From a virus: a stretch of DNA of 20,579 bases. The position numbers and the translations under genes are program-made. The notes under the pieces are model-generated. The model ran no database searches and was not told where the DNA came from. It saw only the letters and a program-made list of their open reading frames with translations. Below, one piece after another: positions 19,689-20,579 of the stretch. Position 1 is the stretch's first letter; the number at the start of each line of letters is the position of its first letter. The DNA lies in the IMG/VR virus record IMGVR_UViG_3300001798_000019, positions 1 to 20,579 of that record; one strand, written 5' to 3'.

Positions 19689-20123
19689 TTAATGCATCAA
19701 ATCATAAGCCGGATTTTTGTAAAGAATCACTCCGGAATAATTATAAGAGGGAGAAACCGAATTCCGAATCGTGTCCAGTCTCCAGATTTCCGAATGAAAG
19801 AATTCGCCCTTTTCCGGAATTCTCTGATTGCACCCGAATGTTCCGCCCTCACAAACTTTTCTTTCCGCCAAAGCCCTGATGACTTTCAAGTGGTCTCCGT
19901 TCGATGAAGAAAGCCGGTCGTGTTTCCGATAATCGAAAAGCCATTTTCCTCCCTCCGATAAATGAACATTTGAGATAACAAAGATTCGATGAAAATTGAT
20001 GACCGGTAAAGGTTTCTCAGCTTTGAGATTCTTTTCATAAGACCATCTTTCAAATTTGTAAATAACGTCGCCCGGTTTCAAATCCGAGACTTTTTCAATC
20101 CGTGTTTTCTGAATTTTTTCCAT
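19689..20123 (-). CDS. Hypothetical protein (144 aa)
   Basis: A 144-residue soluble protein with a plausible beta-rich fold: TRIEKVSDLKPGDVIYKFERWSYEKNL, then VINFHRIFVISNVHLSEGGKWLFDYRKHDR, with a pair of cysteines in CEGGTFGC (about 110-117). The phrase VSDLKPGDVIYKF resembles small regulatory or SH3-like domains but gives no family assignment. A strong ribosome site ATCGAGGATAAAAGAAA precedes ATG 20123. It lies between the three-hairpin intergenic segment and the 89-aa gene. Confidence 0.55.
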   Translation of the reverse strand: MEKIQKTRIEKVSDLKPGDVIYKFERWSYEKNLKAEKPLPVINFHRIFVISNVHLSEGGKWLFDYRKHDRLSSSNGDHLKVIRALAERKVCEGGTFGCNQRIPEKGEFFHSEIWRLDTIRNSVSPSYNYSGVILYKNPAYDLMH

Positions 20124-20146
20124 TTTCTTTTATCCTCGATTTTTTA

Positions 20147-20197
20147 ATCTGACCTCATCAGATGGAGATTAACTCCATGACTCCCAGAGGAGGGAGT
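20147..20197 (-). promoter_or_regulatory. Three tandem small hairpins
   Basis: In transcript order: ACTCCC-TCCTCT-GGGAGT (20197-20180), ATGGAG-TTAAT-CTCCAT (20178-20162) and ATCTGA-TGAGG-TCAGAT (20163-20147). Each is a perfect 6-bp stem with a 5- or 6-nt loop. The last two share two bases, so the third would be shortened if both form at once. None is followed by a U-run. They lie just upstream of the ribosome site of the 144-aa gene. Confidence 0.5.
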
Positions 20198-20207
20198 TTC
20201 GGTCTAT

Positions 20208-20492
20208 TTAATGGATTTGATTCTTAGAATTAAGGGTCTTGATTCTCTTAGAATACCAAGAAAGGATTTCATTCAATCGAGAGGAAGAATTCGACCAAGT
20301 GACTTTTCCTTCGTCATCTTTAACACTGATGTAATAATAGAAAACCTTTCCTCCATAACCATTGACTCCCTGATTCGTCGCCTGTATCGTTGTCGAATTA
20401 ATTACCCGAGTTCGTCGGAAACCTTCTTTAACTTCATTCCTCATGATTTCGATTTCATTTTTCACCACTTTGACACTTTCCGGATTTAACAT
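20208..20492 (-). CDS. Hypothetical protein (94 aa)
   Basis: A 94-residue protein, MLNPESVKVVKNEIEIMRNEVKEGFRRTRVINSTTIQATN followed by QGVNGYGGKVFYYYISVKDDEGKVTWSNSSSRLNEIL and a helical C-terminus. It looks like an N-terminal amphipathic helix and a beta-rich core (FYYYISVKDDEGKVTW). The start at 20492 has AAGGATAAAGAAA, a version of the recurrent initiation motif. The 87 nt upstream to the window edge hold no recognisable gene, and a TTGACA box (20564-20569) lacks a convincing -10. No function assigned. Confidence 0.5.
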   Translation of the reverse strand: MLNPESVKVVKNEIEIMRNEVKEGFRRTRVINSTTIQATNQGVNGYGGKVFYYYISVKDDEGKVTWSNSSSRLNEILSWYSKRIKTLNSKNQIH

Positions 20493-20579
20493 TTTCTTTA
20501 TCCTTGATTTTTAATTTTGGGATTCTCTCCCTTGAAAGACATCCTCTCATATTAGAAATAGCTTGTCAAGAATAAAATG

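Noticed and set aside
1-20579. CRISPR arrays, insertion sequences, integrase or attachment sites
   Set aside because: No regularly spaced repeats, no transposase or integrase frame, and no direct repeat pair flanking a mobile segment were seen in either strand.

Overview
The window is a stretch of a tailed double-stranded DNA phage or prophage (Caudoviricetes). Every confident protein gene lies on the minus strand, so transcription runs from high to low coordinates. The genes are short, tightly packed, often overlap by ATGA, and most have strong GAGG/GGAGG Shine-Dalgarno sites, which points to a bacterial host. No gene identifies the host. The DNA is AT-rich, but the palindrome TCCGGA is strikingly over-represented.

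In transcription order, 20.5 to 13.1 kb is an accessory block of small genes. It holds a small zinc-finger protein, a SLOG-type Rossmann protein, a uracil-DNA-glycosylase-like fold, a YkgJ-type Cys-cluster protein, an HTH protein that may be the small terminase, several small CxxC or membrane proteins (three of them below 60 codons), and an AAA+ ATPase. The large terminase subunit follows (12851 to 11085).

After the terminase comes a 444-nt region without an evident protein gene (10641 to 11084). This is the most unusual part of the window. It contains a 25-bp near-perfect inverted repeat around a 73-nt loop. Five nucleotides further along the transcript is an RNA that folds like a tRNA whose halves are in reversed order: T arm and 3' acceptor strand first, then D arm. 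The acceptor stem is capped by GAAA, and the open anticodon end is closed by two further helices of 8 and 9 bp. This could be a circularly permuted tRNA gene or a tRNA-mimicking structured RNA.

A second nucleotide-metabolism block follows (10640 to 6450): a conserved phage protein, a 27-residue membrane peptide, a nucleoside 2-deoxyribosyltransferase-like protein, a gene that appears frameshifted at a perfect hairpin, a Cys-rich protein and a T4 RNase H/FEN-like nuclease. A terminator at 6376-6416 separates it from the virion module: portal, scaffold-like protein, decoration/fibre-like protein, major capsid protein, an HhH-containing protein, two connector-like proteins and the start of a gp10-like tail-completion gene cut by the window edge. 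The 193-nt gap between portal and scaffold is also structured and carries two hairpins with the same UAGGG loop.

The DNA-packaging and head genes imply capsid assembly and genome packaging. The SLOG, deoxyribosyltransferase-like, glycosylase-like and FEN-like genes imply handling of nucleotides and DNA ends. Most small genes have no assignable function from sequence alone.
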